Shown here piece by piece: positions 14,479-23,211 of a stretch of 38,465 nucleotides of DNA (position 1 is the stretch's first letter; every line of letters begins with the position of its first letter). A program made the position numbers and the translations under genes. The notes below the pieces were generated by a model that was given only the letters and a program-made list of their open reading frames with translations, searched no databases and was not told the origin of the DNA. Where the stretch lies: assembly GCA_016213085.1 (NCBI GenBank), contig JACRBU010000053.1, positions 1-38,465 on the forward strand, read 5' to 3'. The stretch comes from Coriobacteriales bacterium (GTDB taxonomy: Bacteria > Actinomycetota > Coriobacteriia > Anaerosomatales > JACRBU01).

Positions 14479-17211
14479 CTAGTTCGACGGCGTTTTCACC
14501 TTGGTGATGCGCACGGCCGTGACCTTCAGACCCGGGATCTTCGAGGTGGGGTCGACCGCGCTGCTCGTCACGCGGTTGGCCGGAGCGTCCGCGAAGTGGA
14601 AGGGCATGAAGACGACGCCTCGCTTCGGAGCGTTCTCGCGGCCCACGTGCGCATGCGCGGTCACCGTGCCGTGCTTGCTCGTCATCTCCACGAGATCACC
14701 GTCACAGATGCCAAGCGGTTCTGCGTCGGCTCGGCTCATCTCGATGTAGGGATGGTCCGAGAGCTCGGCGAGGCCCGGCGAGTTGTCCGTCATGGTATTG
14801 GTGTGGAAGTTCCACAGCTGTCGGCCGGTCGTGAGGATGAGTGGGCGCTCTGTATCGACCTGCTCGGGCGACGGCACGTAGTCGACCGCGGCGAAGGCGC
14901 CCTTGCCGCGGGTGAACCGCTCGGCGTGCAGGATCGGTGTTCCCGGGTGGTCGGCGTCTGGACACGGCCATTGCAGACCACCGGTGGCTTCGAGCCGCTC
15001 GTACGTGACACCGCCGTACTGCGGGGTGACCTCGGCCATCTCCCGCATCACCTCGGCGGGGGTCTCGTAGTCCATCTCGAGCCCGATCGCACGCGATAGG
15101 CGCAGGATGATCTCGCCGTCCGCCAGCGCTTCGCCTGGAGCATCGACCGCCTTGCGGACACGCTGGATCCGGCGCTCGGTGTTGGTGAAGGTGCCCTCCT
15201 TCTCGAGGAAGGTCGCGGCGGGGAGGATGACGTCTGCGAAGGCGGCCGTCTCGGTCATGAAGATGTCCTGCACGACGACGAAGTCGAGCGCCTCGAGCGC
15301 CTCGAGGACGTGCGTCTGGTTCGGGTCGGCTACCGCAGGGTTCTCTCCCATGATGTAGAGGGCCTTCAGCTCGCCGGCGACGGCTGCGTCCATCATCTCG
15401 ACCAGCGTGAGGCCGGACTCGGCGGGAAGCTCGTGGTCGGTCTCCCAATAGTCGCAGAAGCGGTCGAGGGTGCCGCGCTCGGTGAGCGGCTGGTAGCCGG
15501 GCAGGCAGTTCGGCAGGCACGCCAGGTCGCAGGCGCCCTGGACGTTGTTCTGGCCGCGAAGCGGGTTCACGCCTGTGCCGGGACGGCCGATGTTGCCGGT
15601 GAGCATCGCGAGATTCGCGATCGCGCGCACCTGTTCGGTTCCCGAGGTGTGCTGGGTGATGCCCATCGAGTAGACGATGGAGGCCTTCCCAGCCGATCCG
15701 TACGCCAGCGCTACCTGGCGGATCTCCTCGGCCGTCACGCCGCAGATCTCGGCCGCGGCGTCCACGTCGTAGTCCTCTATGAGGCGGCGCAGCGCGTCGA
15801 AGCCCTCGGTGCGCTCGGCGATGAATGCGTGGTCGGCGAGCCCTTCGGCGAGGATGATGCTCATCATCGCGTTGAGGAACGCGGTGTTCGTGCCGGGCTT
15901 GATAGCGACCCAGCGCTCAGCGTGGTCCGCGAGACGGACGCGCCTGGGGTCGACCATGATGATCCGCGTGCCGTTCTTGGCGGCCCTCTTGAGTTCGATG
16001 CCGATGATGGGGTGCGCCTCGGCGGTGTTCGAGCCGATGACGAGGGCCACATCGGCCTCGCCGAGGTCGGCGATGGAGTTCGTCATCGCACCGGACCCGA
16101 ATGCGGCGGCCAGACCGGCCACCGTGGAGCTGTGTCAAAGTCGGGCGCAGTGATCGATGTTGTGTGTGCCGATGCCCGCACGCAGCACCTTCTGGAAGAG
16201 GTAGTTCTCCTCGTTGGTGCATTTCGCTGACGCGAGTCCGCCGATGGACTCGGGACCGTGCTCGTCGCGAATGGCGGTGAGGCGCTCGGCGATCTCGGCG
16301 ATCGCTTCGTCCCAGGTGACCTCGACGAGCTCGCCATCACGACGGACCAGTGGTGTGGTCAGACGGTCCGGGCTGTGCGTGTAGCCCCAGCCGTAGCGCC
16401 CCTTGGCGCAGAGGTTGCCGCCGTTGACGCCGCGCTCGAGCGGCGCGGTGACGTCTATGACCTTGCCGTTCTTGGTCGAGACGTCGAGCGTGCACCCCAC
16501 TCCGCAGTATCCGCAGGTGGTCTCGGTGTGCTCGACCTCCCAGATGCGGCCTTTGAACTTCCCGAGCTTGTTGCTGAGTGCTCCCGTCGGGCATGTGGAG
16601 ACGCACTGCCCGCAGAACTCGCAGTAGGCGTCGTGGAGCGGGACGCCGTACGGCGTGTTCGGCAGGGAATCGAAACCTCGGTCGGTGAAGCCGTAGACGT
16701 AGCGGCCTTCGACCTCCGCGCAGATCCGCACGCAGCGGCCGCACATGATGCACTTGGTGAGATCGCGCGCGATGAGGGGGTTCTCGCTCTCGATGAACTC
16801 AACGTGAAGCTCGCCGGAGAACCTCGGCATCTCGACGGCGTGCTCGTATGCCGTGTCCTGCAGACCGCACTGTCCGCTGGACTGGCAGGTGAGGCAGTCG
16901 ACCTTGTGGTCGGAGAGCAGGAGTTCGATGACGGAGCGCCTCAGCTCGAAGAGAGCCTCGCTCTCGGTGGTCACGACCATGCCGTCGGCGACCGTGGTGG
17001 TGCAGGAGGTCGGATAGCCGCGAAGGCCTTCGATCTCGACGATGCACAAGCGGCAACCGCCGTACGGCTTCAGGCGCGGGTCGTAGCAGAGCGTAGGGAT
17101 GTGGATCGAGTTCTCTCGGCAGACCTCGAGCACGGTCTGGCCCGTGCGGGCGGCGATGCGCCGTCCGTCGATGGTGACCGTGAGGGTGGTCGTGTCGAAG
17201 GTCGTGGTCAC
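14479..17211 (-). CDS. fdhA: Selenocysteine formate dehydrogenase, alpha subunit with NuoG-like N-terminus
   Basis: A 910-residue molybdenum/tungsten bis-pterin enzyme interconverting formate and CO2, the first step of the methyl branch. The coding frame contains a TGA at 16135-16137 (codon 359) in the context CARL-U-HSSTVAGL, where formate dehydrogenases carry the metal-binding selenocysteine followed by the catalytic histidine. A SECIS hairpin follows immediately. N-terminal domains are a [2Fe-2S] ferredoxin (C42, C53, C56, C70), a NuoG-type His/Cys cluster (H102, C106, C109, C115) and two [4Fe-4S] motifs (C154-C164, C197-C207). The catalytic domain's own [4Fe-4S] motif is C233, C236, C240, C268. 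The start is a GTG overlapping the stop of the CBS gene (GTGA). Automatic callers would split it into 16135-17211 and 14479-16122. Its partners are the NuoF-like and NuoE-like proteins just upstream, which suggests NAD(P)H- or ferredoxin-linked electron transfer. Confidence 0.93.
16104..16124 (-). promoter_or_regulatory. SECIS element for selenocysteine insertion in fdhA
   Basis: Starting 11 bases after the TGA, the mRNA reads CGGUGGCC-GGUCU-GGCCGCCG: an 8-bp stem (one G-U pair) closed by a GGUCU loop. From memory, the loop and spacing closely match the SECIS of Escherichia coli fdhF. SelB binds such a hairpin to direct selenocysteine at the preceding UGA. The selenocysteine machinery genes themselves are not in the window. 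Confidence 0.88.
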
Positions 17212-17636
17212 TTGCGGCTCCTGCGCAGTACGCGGACTTCGCCTTCGACGAGGACGCAGTCGATAAGCTCCTTGGCGAAAGCGGCGATGTCCGAGACGGA
17301 TACGATGCCGACCGGCTTGCCGTCCTCGATGACGGGCAGTCGGCGCATGGCGAGTTCACGCTGAAGGCGGACCGCACGAAGCAGGTCCCAGTCGGGCTCC
17401 AGCGGAACGAAATCGGTGAACATGATCTCTTTGACGCTGACGGTGTTCGGGTCCGAGCCATCGGCGACGATGGTGTGCGTGATCTGCCGGTCGGTGACGA
17501 TGCCGACGAGGCCCTTGCCGTCGGTGACGACGACCGAGCCCACGCACTCGTCGCGCATCTTGCGCGCGACTTCGGTGATGGTGGCGTCCGCGCTCACGGC
17601 AACGACGCGAGCGGTCATTATGTCTCGGACCTTCAT
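17208..17636 (-). CDS. Two-CBS-domain protein inside the formate dehydrogenase operon
   Basis: A 142-residue soluble protein consisting almost entirely of a tandem CBS pair (a Bateman module). The first repeat runs from VRDIMTARVVAV to GIVTDRQI, the second from VKEIMFTDFVPL to PVGIVSVSDIAAF. Such modules bind adenosine nucleotides or related ligands and regulate partner proteins. The ATG at 17636 is preceded by AGGAGG at five bases. Its stop overlaps the fdhA start, and the nuoF-like gene ends 35 bases upstream. A CBS protein between the diaphorase and catalytic genes is not the usual layout; a regulatory role towards formate dehydrogenase in response to energy state is my inference only. Confidence 0.88.
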   Translation of the reverse strand: MKVRDIMTARVVAVSADATITEVARKMRDECVGSVVVTDGKGLVGIVTDRQITHTIVADGSDPNTVSVKEIMFTDFVPLEPDWDLLRAVRLQRELAMRRLPVIEDGKPVGIVSVSDIAAFAKELIDCVLVEGEVRVLRRSRK

Positions 17637-17671
17637 CTCATCCTCCTGTCGGGCGGCTTGCGGCCGCTCCG

Positions 17672-19495
17672 CTACATACGGCTGATGGCATCGAACGGGC
17701 AACGCGTCTCGCACACGCCGCACTTCACGCAGATGTCCGGATCGATCTCGTGCAGTTCCTTGATCTGGCCGGAGATCGCACTCACCGGGCAGTGCTTCTT
17801 GCAGACGCCGCAGCCCTTGCAGATGTCGGCGTCGATGACGTAGGTGGAGAGCGCCGCGCATGCGGCCGCGCGGCAGCGGCGCTCGTGGATATGCTCTTCG
17901 TACTCGTCGCGGAAGTAGCGCAGCGTCGTGAGCACCGGGTTTGGAGCTCCCTGTCCGAGGCCGCAGAGCGAGGCCTTCTTCGCGACATCGGCCAACCGCT
18001 CGAGCTCTTCGATGTCGCCGTCGCGGCCTTTGCCTTCGGTGATGCGCGTGATGATCTCGAGCATGCGCTTCGTGCCGACCCGGCAGGGGACGCACTTTCC
18101 GCACGACTCGTCCTGCGTGAAGGTGAGGAAGTACCTGGCGAGGTCGACCATGCAGGTCGTGTCGTCGACGACGACCATGCCGCCCGAGCCCATCATCGCG
18201 CCGGCAGCCAGCAGGGTGTCGTACTGGATCTTGGTGTCGAACAGGTGTGCCGGGATGCAGCCTCCCGAAGGACCGCCGATCTGCACGGCCTTGGTGGGCC
18301 TCGCACCCTGGCAGCCGCCGCCGACTTCATCGATGACCTCGTGGATCGTGAGCCCCAGTGGGACCTCCACGAGTCCGCTGTGGCGGATCTTGCCGGTCAG
18401 CGCGAACACCTTCGTGCCCTTGGAGTCGTCTGCGCCGATCGCTGCGAGCGCCTTCGCCCCGTGAGCGACCACCCACGCGACGTTGGCCAGCGTCTCGACG
18501 TTGTTGATGCACGTCGGCTTCGCCCAAAGGCCGGAGGTCGTGGGGAACGGCGGGCGTGGGCGCGGCATGCCGCGGTCGCCCTCGACGGACGCGATCAGCG
18601 CGGTCTCTTCGCCGCACACGAACGCGCCCGCGCCTTCGCGCACTCCGACATGGAACGAGAACTCGGTGTCCATGATGTTGTCGCCGAGGAGCCCGTGAGC
18701 TGCGGCGTCCGCGATCGCCTTCTTCAGACGACGTACCGCGAGCGGGTATTCGGCGCGACAGTAGACGAAGCCCTCGCTCGCGCCGATGGCGTACGCGGCG
18801 ATGGCCATGCCCTCGAGAACCGAGTGCGGGTCGCCCTCGAGCACGCTGCGGTCCATGAAGGCGCCGGGGTCGCCCTCGTCGGCGTTGCAGATCATGTACT
18901 TCTGGTCGCCGACGGATTGCCGTGCGAGTTCCCACTTCATGCCCGTGAGGAAGCCCGCTCCACCTCGGCCACGAAGGCCGGAGGCCTTGATCTCCTCGAT
19001 GAGGCCGTCCGAGGTGAGGTCGGTCAGTGCGTGGCGCAGGCCGCTGTAGCCGCCCGCCCGAAGCGCCTGGTCGATGTCCTCGGGATCGATGACACCGCAG
19101 TTGCGCAACACGATCCGGTGCTGACGGGCGTTGAAGGGGATGTCGGCGTAGCGCGCGATCGGCTCCTCTTCGGGAGTCTCGCGGTAGAGCATCTCGGTCA
19201 CGGGACCGCTGCCGTCGAGGAGCGCCCTGACAACGGCCTCCGCGTGGTCGGGATCGACACCCGGGTAGAAGACGCCCTCGGGTGCGGTGACCACGACGGG
19301 GCCCTGCGCGCACAGGCCGTGGCAACCGGTTCGGGTGACGCGCATGCGGTCGCTCGCACCGGCCTGGGCTATCGCGCTCTCGAGTCGGTCGGCGACGACG
19401 AGCGAGCCGTTGGCGATGCACCCGGTTCCGGTGCACACGCGGATCTCGACGAGCGCCGGCGGCGCGATGACCGTTTCTTCGGGGGGTGTCGTCAT
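17672..19495 (-). CDS. NuoF/HydB-like diaphorase subunit (FMN, Fe-S) of the formate dehydrogenase
   Basis: A 607-residue flavin and iron-sulfur protein. The N-terminal domain is thioredoxin-like with a [2Fe-2S] site (C21, C26, C58, C62). The central NuoF domain has the NAD(P)H/FMN-binding stretches GLRGRGGAGFLTGMKW, CNADEGDPGAFMDRS and GAGAFVCGEETALIASVEG. A NuoF-type [4Fe-4S] site follows in ESCGKCVPCRVG with a distal cysteine. The C-terminus adds two ferredoxin-type [4Fe-4S] motifs, CKGCGVCKKHCP and CVKCGVCETRCP. This layout matches HydB, HndC and the beta subunits of NAD(P)-linked or electron-bifurcating formate dehydrogenases and hydrogenases, not ordinary NuoF. With no hydrogenase nearby and fdhA just downstream, a formate dehydrogenase role is most likely. 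The ATG overlaps the nuoE-like stop. Confidence 0.9.
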   Translation of the reverse strand: MTTPPEETVIAPPALVEIRVCTGTGCIANGSLVVADRLESAIAQAGASDRMRVTRTGCHGLCAQGPVVVTAPEGVFYPGVDPDHAEAVVRALLDGSGPVTEMLYRETPEEEPIARYADIPFNARQHRIVLRNCGVIDPEDIDQALRAGGYSGLRHALTDLTSDGLIEEIKASGLRGRGGAGFLTGMKWELARQSVGDQKYMICNADEGDPGAFMDRSVLEGDPHSVLEGMAIAAYAIGASEGFVYCRAEYPLAVRRLKKAIADAAAHGLLGDNIMDTEFSFHVGVREGAGAFVCGEETALIASVEGDRGMPRPRPPFPTTSGLWAKPTCINNVETLANVAWVVAHGAKALAAIGADDSKGTKVFALTGKIRHSGLVEVPLGLTIHEVIDEVGGGCQGARPTKAVQIGGPSGGCIPAHLFDTKIQYDTLLAAGAMMGSGGMVVVDDTTCMVDLARYFLTFTQDESCGKCVPCRVGTKRMLEIITRITEGKGRDGDIEELERLADVAKKASLCGLGQGAPNPVLTTLRYFRDEYEEHIHERRCRAAACAALSTYVIDADICKGCGVCKKHCPVSAISGQIKELHEIDPDICVKCGVCETRCPFDAISRM

Positions 19496-20010
19496 TCGGG
19501 CACCTCTCGGAGAAGCTTCTTTGCGAGCTTGCGCGCCTTGGTGGCGTCCATCTGTCCGTGTACGTCTTCGCCCGTCACGACGACCGGTGCGAGACCGCAG
19601 CACCCCACGCATGCGACCGCCTCGACGGTGAAGCGCATATCCTCCGAGGTCTTGCCTTCTTCGACCCCGAGTTCGGACGAGATCGCGGAGGTGAGGTCGG
19701 GCGCCCCCGCGACGTGGCAGGCGGTGCCGTGGCAGATCTTGACGATCATCTTGCCGCGCGGCTCGAGGTGGAACTGCGCGTAGAAGGTCGCCACGCCGTA
19801 GACGGATGAGAGGGGTACGCCACGCCTGCGCGCGATCCTCGTGAGGGCGGAGGCGGGGAGGTACCCGTACACCTCCTGGGTCGCCTGGAGGACCGGGATC
19901 AGCGCGCCGTCATCGTGCGCGAAACGCTCGAGGATGGGATCGAGCGCCGTCAGGTCGACGGCTGCTGGATCCGTCTCGGCGGTTGCGCATGTGCACTGGT
20001 GTTGCGTCAA
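19492..20010 (-). CDS. NuoE-like [2Fe-2S] subunit of the formate dehydrogenase
   Basis: A 172-residue thioredoxin-fold protein with the NuoE-type [2Fe-2S] ligands C93, C98, C134 and C138. An N-terminal helical part (PVLQATQEVYGYLP) is typical of NuoE, HydC and HndA. It should pair with the NuoF-like protein whose start it overlaps (ATGA). The start is TTG at 20010, with GAGG about eight bases upstream; no ATG or GTG in frame gives a better fit. The first residues include an extra CTC pair not seen in most NuoE proteins. It lies 11 bases after acsE. Confidence 0.9.
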   Translation of the reverse strand: MTQHQCTCATAETDPAAVDLTALDPILERFAHDDGALIPVLQATQEVYGYLPASALTRIARRRGVPLSSVYGVATFYAQFHLEPRGKMIVKICHGTACHVAGAPDLTSAISSELGVEEGKTSEDMRFTVEAVACVGCCGLAPVVVTGEDVHGQMDATKARKLAKKLLREVPE

Positions 20011-20021
20011 GTTCGGCCTCG

Positions 20022-20849
20022 CTAGTCCAGGTACGAGTGGCAGTAGAGGTCGTTGTTCTCAAGGACCGAGATCGACTTGGCGATCCGGTCGTCGTCGATC
20101 TGCATCGCGGCTGGGTCGGTACGGGCGACCTTCATCTGAAGTTCGTCGTCCGCATCCATGATGGCGGAATCGAGACCTGCCGGTATGAGCAGCGCAAGCA
20201 GCGCGGCCGCCATCGGGCCCTTCACGTGCTCGGGGCACCCGTTGTAGATGTTCGAGAGGCCGACGGTCGTCTTGAGCGGCGGCTCGCTGAGCGCCTTGAA
20301 CATCTGGATGGCCATGAGCGCTTCCATCGCCTGCTGCTGCGCGACGCCGACCGGCAGCAGCAGCGGGTCGAGGTAGAGGCGGTCGAGCGGCACGTCGAAC
20401 TCCATCATGGCGGCCATGATCGTCATCGCCTTCTCGACGCGCTCGTTCGCGTCGCGCGAGACGCCGTGCTCGTCCATCGCGAGGCCGATGATCTCGGCCT
20501 CGTAGGTCTTGGCGAGCGGAAGGAAGGTCTCGAGGCGCGCGCGCTCGGCCGACGTGGAGTTGATCACGGGCTGGAGCTTGCAGACCTTGAGGCCCGCCTC
20601 CATAGCCTCGGGATTCATCGTGTCGAGGCAAAGGCGCGTGTCCGGCACGGCCTCCTGGACCGTGTTGACGACCCACTCCATCATCTCGGGCCCGCCCTTC
20701 GTGGCCGGACCGAGGTTGATGTCGAGGATGTCGGCGCCATGCTCCACCTGCCGCCGCGCCATCTCCTGGACCGGGCCAGCTTCTCGCGCCTTCATGGCCG
20801 GGCCGATGGTCTTGCTCATGACGTTCACTTTTTCGCCGATGACGAGCAT
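20022..20849 (-). CDS. acsE: Methyltetrahydrofolate:corrinoid/iron-sulfur protein methyltransferase
   Basis: A 275-residue TIM-barrel pterin-binding methyltransferase. It transfers the methyl group of 5-methyltetrahydrofolate to the cob(I)amide of AcsC/AcsD. Visible pterin-binding features include ADILDINLGPATKGG, CLDTMNPEAM, PVINSTSAE and VGLSNIYNGCPEHVKG. The length is normal for AcsE and excludes full MetH. The ATG is preceded by AGGAGG at six bases. It is followed by the formate dehydrogenase genes and preceded by cooC. Confidence 0.95.
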   Translation of the reverse strand: MLVIGEKVNVMSKTIGPAMKAREAGPVQEMARRQVEHGADILDINLGPATKGGPEMMEWVVNTVQEAVPDTRLCLDTMNPEAMEAGLKVCKLQPVINSTSAERARLETFLPLAKTYEAEIIGLAMDEHGVSRDANERVEKAMTIMAAMMEFDVPLDRLYLDPLLLPVGVAQQQAMEALMAIQMFKALSEPPLKTTVGLSNIYNGCPEHVKGPMAAALLALLIPAGLDSAIMDADDELQMKVARTDPAAMQIDDDRIAKSISVLENNDLYCHSYLD

Positions 20850-20894
20850 GTATTCCTCCTGGTCTATGTCGGACGTGCGGTCTTGGAACGGTCG

Positions 20895-21677
20895 TTACCG
20901 TGCGCGTACCGTGCGGTCGGAGATCGCCTCCGCCACCGTGCGCAGCGCGTCGGTGAATGCGGGGTCGGTGCCGTAGGGGGAGCGTCCGTCGCGATCCGCA
21001 CGGCGGACTTCGTCGCTCGGCGGGATCGTGCCGAGCAGCGGGATATCGCCGAGCTTCTCGCGTACGAACGCGATGTCGGCGGCGTCCTCGGTCTTGTTGG
21101 CGACGGCGACGACATCGTGAACGCCGATGTCGTGCGCGAGATCGCTCACGTGATGCGCGGTCTGGATCGAGCGCATGCTCGGCTCGACCACGACGATGAA
21201 GAGGTCGACGCTCTCGGCGGTCCCTCGGCCGAGGTGTTCGATGCCAGCCTCCATGTCGAGGATCACGGCGTCGTCGCCATCGACCATCAGATGCCGAAGG
21301 AACGCCTTGAGGAAGGTGCCTTCGGCGCACATGCAGCCTGAGCCGCCGCGGTCGACGGTGCCCATCTTGAGCAGCGTGACCCCGTCGATATCGGTCCCGC
21401 AGAGATCGACCACGTCGTCGACCTCAGGGTTGAGGCGGAACATGCCGCCGCGGCCCGGGCGGGCGCCCGTGCGCTCCTCGATGAGGTCGTCCTGCATCGA
21501 AAGGGGCGTGCACGCGTCGTCTAGCTCCGGCGTCGCGCCGAGAGCGGTCGCGAGGTTGGCGTCCGGGTCCGCGTCGATCGCGATGACACGGCGGCCCTGC
21601 TCGGCCCAAAGCCGAGCGAGGCCGGACGACAGCGTCGTCTTGCCTACGCCCCCCTTGCCCGAGATGGCGAGCTTCAC
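20895..21677 (-). CDS. cooC: CODH/ACS nickel-insertion ATPase, CooC type (intact copy)
   Basis: A 260-residue MinD/ParA-family ATPase that matures the nickel centres of CODH or acetyl-CoA synthase. The deviant Walker A motif GKGGVGKTT is at 8-16, the DADPDANL segment follows at about 35-42, and the dimer-forming nickel-binding C-x-C (C115, C117, in GGSGCMCAEG) is present. ILDMEAGIEHLGRGT supplies the Walker B region. The start is GTG at 21677, overlapping the metF stop (GTGA); codons upstream in this frame lie over metF. It is probably the functional copy, because the paralogue at 32640-33416 has an in-frame stop. Confidence 0.93.
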   Translation of the reverse strand: MKLAISGKGGVGKTTLSSGLARLWAEQGRRVIAIDADPDANLATALGATPELDDACTPLSMQDDLIEERTGARPGRGGMFRLNPEVDDVVDLCGTDIDGVTLLKMGTVDRGGSGCMCAEGTFLKAFLRHLMVDGDDAVILDMEAGIEHLGRGTAESVDLFIVVVEPSMRSIQTAHHVSDLAHDIGVHDVVAVANKTEDAADIAFVREKLGDIPLLGTIPPSDEVRRADRDGRSPYGTDPAFTDALRTVAEAISDRTVRAR

Positions 21678-22558
21678 GCGCTCACCTCCTGGGCGAGGCC
21701 GGCGGCCTCGAGGACCTCGGGAACGAGATGCTCGGCGCCGACCGCCATGATGTGCACGCCGTCGCACACATCGCGGACATCGTTGATGAAGCGCGCGGCG
21801 ATCTCGATGCCGGTGCGCGTGGGGTCTTCGGAGGCCTCGAGTTCGGCGATGAGCGCGTCTGGCACGGTGATGCCGGGGATGTTGCGGTTCATGAACGAGG
21901 CCATGCGGGCCGAACGCAGGACAACGATGCCGGCCAGGACTTTGACGTCGAAGTGCCGCGCGAGTTCCATGAAGGACTTGAAAGACTCGGGATCGTAGAC
22001 CGCCTGCGTCTGGAAGTAACGCGCTCCGGCCTCGATCTTCTTCTCGAACTTGGCGAGCTGCGGCTTGACGGGCACCGCATCGGGCGTGACAACGGCGCCG
22101 ACGTAGAGCTCCGGCGTGCCGTGAAGCTCCTTGCCCGCGAAGTCGGTCCCCTTCGTGAGGGTCTCTATGACCTCGAGCAGCTGCACGGACTCCAGGTCGA
22201 AGACCGCCTTCGCCTCGGGGTGGTCGCCGACGACGACGTGGTCGCCGGTCAGCGCGAGCACGTTGGCGATGCCGAATGACGCGGCGCCGAGTATGTCGGA
22301 CTGGATGGCGAGGCGGTTCCTGTCGCGGCACGTGACCTGGTACACGGGCTCGTGACCCGCGTTGACCAGGTGGACGCACGCGGCGAGTGTGCAAAGCCGC
22401 ATGACCGCGGCCTGGTTGTCGGTGACGTTGAGCGCGTCGACGCGCCCGCGCAGCAGCTCCGCGGTCTCGAGCATCTCGGCGACGTCGGTGCCCTTCGGCG
22501 GGCCGACCTCGGAGGTCACGACGAAGCGGCCGCTCTCGAATGCGTCACGAAGGCTCAT
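21674..22558 (-). CDS. metF: 5,10-methylenetetrahydrofolate reductase
   Basis: A 294-residue TIM-barrel flavoprotein that reduces methylene-tetrahydrofolate to methyl-tetrahydrofolate. Typical features are FVVTSEVGPPKG near the start, DALNVTDNQAA, NVLALTGDH and ARYFQTQAVYD. The length matches the short acetogen-type MetF, which lacks a regulatory domain. The ATG at 22558 overlaps the metV stop (ATGA). With metV and the GltD-MvhD fusion directly upstream it should form a multi-subunit reductase, but the electron donor cannot be read from sequence. Confidence 0.95.
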   Translation of the reverse strand: MSLRDAFESGRFVVTSEVGPPKGTDVAEMLETAELLRGRVDALNVTDNQAAVMRLCTLAACVHLVNAGHEPVYQVTCRDRNRLAIQSDILGAASFGIANVLALTGDHVVVGDHPEAKAVFDLESVQLLEVIETLTKGTDFAGKELHGTPELYVGAVVTPDAVPVKPQLAKFEKKIEAGARYFQTQAVYDPESFKSFMELARHFDVKVLAGIVVLRSARMASFMNRNIPGITVPDALIAELEASEDPTRTGIEIAARFINDVRDVCDGVHIMAVGAEHLVPEVLEAAGLAQEVSA

Positions 22559-23211
22559 CGCGCACCTCCTTCGCCGGACAGGTCGAGCTTGTTGTAGGTC
22601 GTCTTCACCGAGTTGTCCTTTGGCTGGATGATCTCCTTGAAGTCCTCGGGGCGCTCGAGCGTTTCGAGCCGGTCGTAGATCTCGACCCACGCGCACGGGC
22701 GGTCGCCGAGCTCGCACTGACCATTGTTCACGCCACCGCACGGGCCGTTGAGGATGCCCTTGGCACAGCGAGTGACCGGGCAGATGCCTGCGGTCTGGCC
22801 GAGCACGCACTTCCCGCACGCGGAGCACTCGGCGCGCCACGAGGCGAAGCCTTGCGAGGCGCCGATGAAGAGCGTATCGAGCGCGGGATACACGGGCTTG
22901 TCGGCGCTCTCCGAAAGGAGCGCAACGCCGGCACCACAGCCGAGCGAGAGGATGGCGTCGTAGACCCGGTCATCTAGGTGCTCGATGAATTCGGGCTCGC
23001 ACTGGCGCTGCAGAACGCACCCCGAGAATTCGGTGGTCTCGCCCTTGCGGCGCATCGTGAGCTTCAGCAACTCGATGAGCGTGTCGACTTCCTTCTCGCC
23101 ACCGGCCAGAGCGACCGCGGCGCAGGTGTTGCAGCCGACGAGCAGCACGTTGCGGTGGCGCGCGACCATCGAGCAGATCTCTTCGACGGGCTTCTGGCGG
23201 ACGACGATCAT
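22555..23211 (-). CDS. metV: Methylenetetrahydrofolate reductase zinc/Fe-S partner MetV
   Basis: A 218-residue cysteine-rich protein, the known partner of acetogen-type MetF. The C-terminal MTHFR_C-type region reads CSACGKCVLGQTAGICPVTR, followed by CAKGILNGPCGG and CELGDRPCAW. These cysteines are candidates for iron-sulfur or zinc ligands. The N-terminal half has LLVGCNTCAAVALAGG. It overlaps both neighbours by four bases. In other acetogens MetV links MetF to an electron-transfer module; here the only such neighbour is the fusion protein immediately upstream. Confidence 0.92.
   Translation of the reverse strand: MIVVRQKPVEEICSMVARHRNVLLVGCNTCAAVALAGGEKEVDTLIELLKLTMRRKGETTEFSGCVLQRQCEPEFIEHLDDRVYDAILSLGCGAGVALLSESADKPVYPALDTLFIGASQGFASWRAECSACGKCVLGQTAGICPVTRCAKGILNGPCGGVNNGQCELGDRPCAWVEIYDRLETLERPEDFKEIIQPKDNSVKTTYNKLDLSGEGGAR

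Noticed and set aside
14479-16122. A separate 547-residue molybdopterin oxidoreductase gene starting at 16122
   Set aside because: The stretch joins in frame to the upstream reading frame through a TGA at the conserved selenocysteine site with a SECIS hairpin; a separate start would lack the N-terminal part of the catalytic domain.
17672-20010. NuoE/NuoF-like pair as part of an electron-bifurcating [FeFe]-hydrogenase
   Set aside because: The domain layout would fit HydB and HydC, but no hydrogenase catalytic subunit (H-cluster motifs) is present, and the coupled downstream catalytic gene is a formate dehydrogenase.
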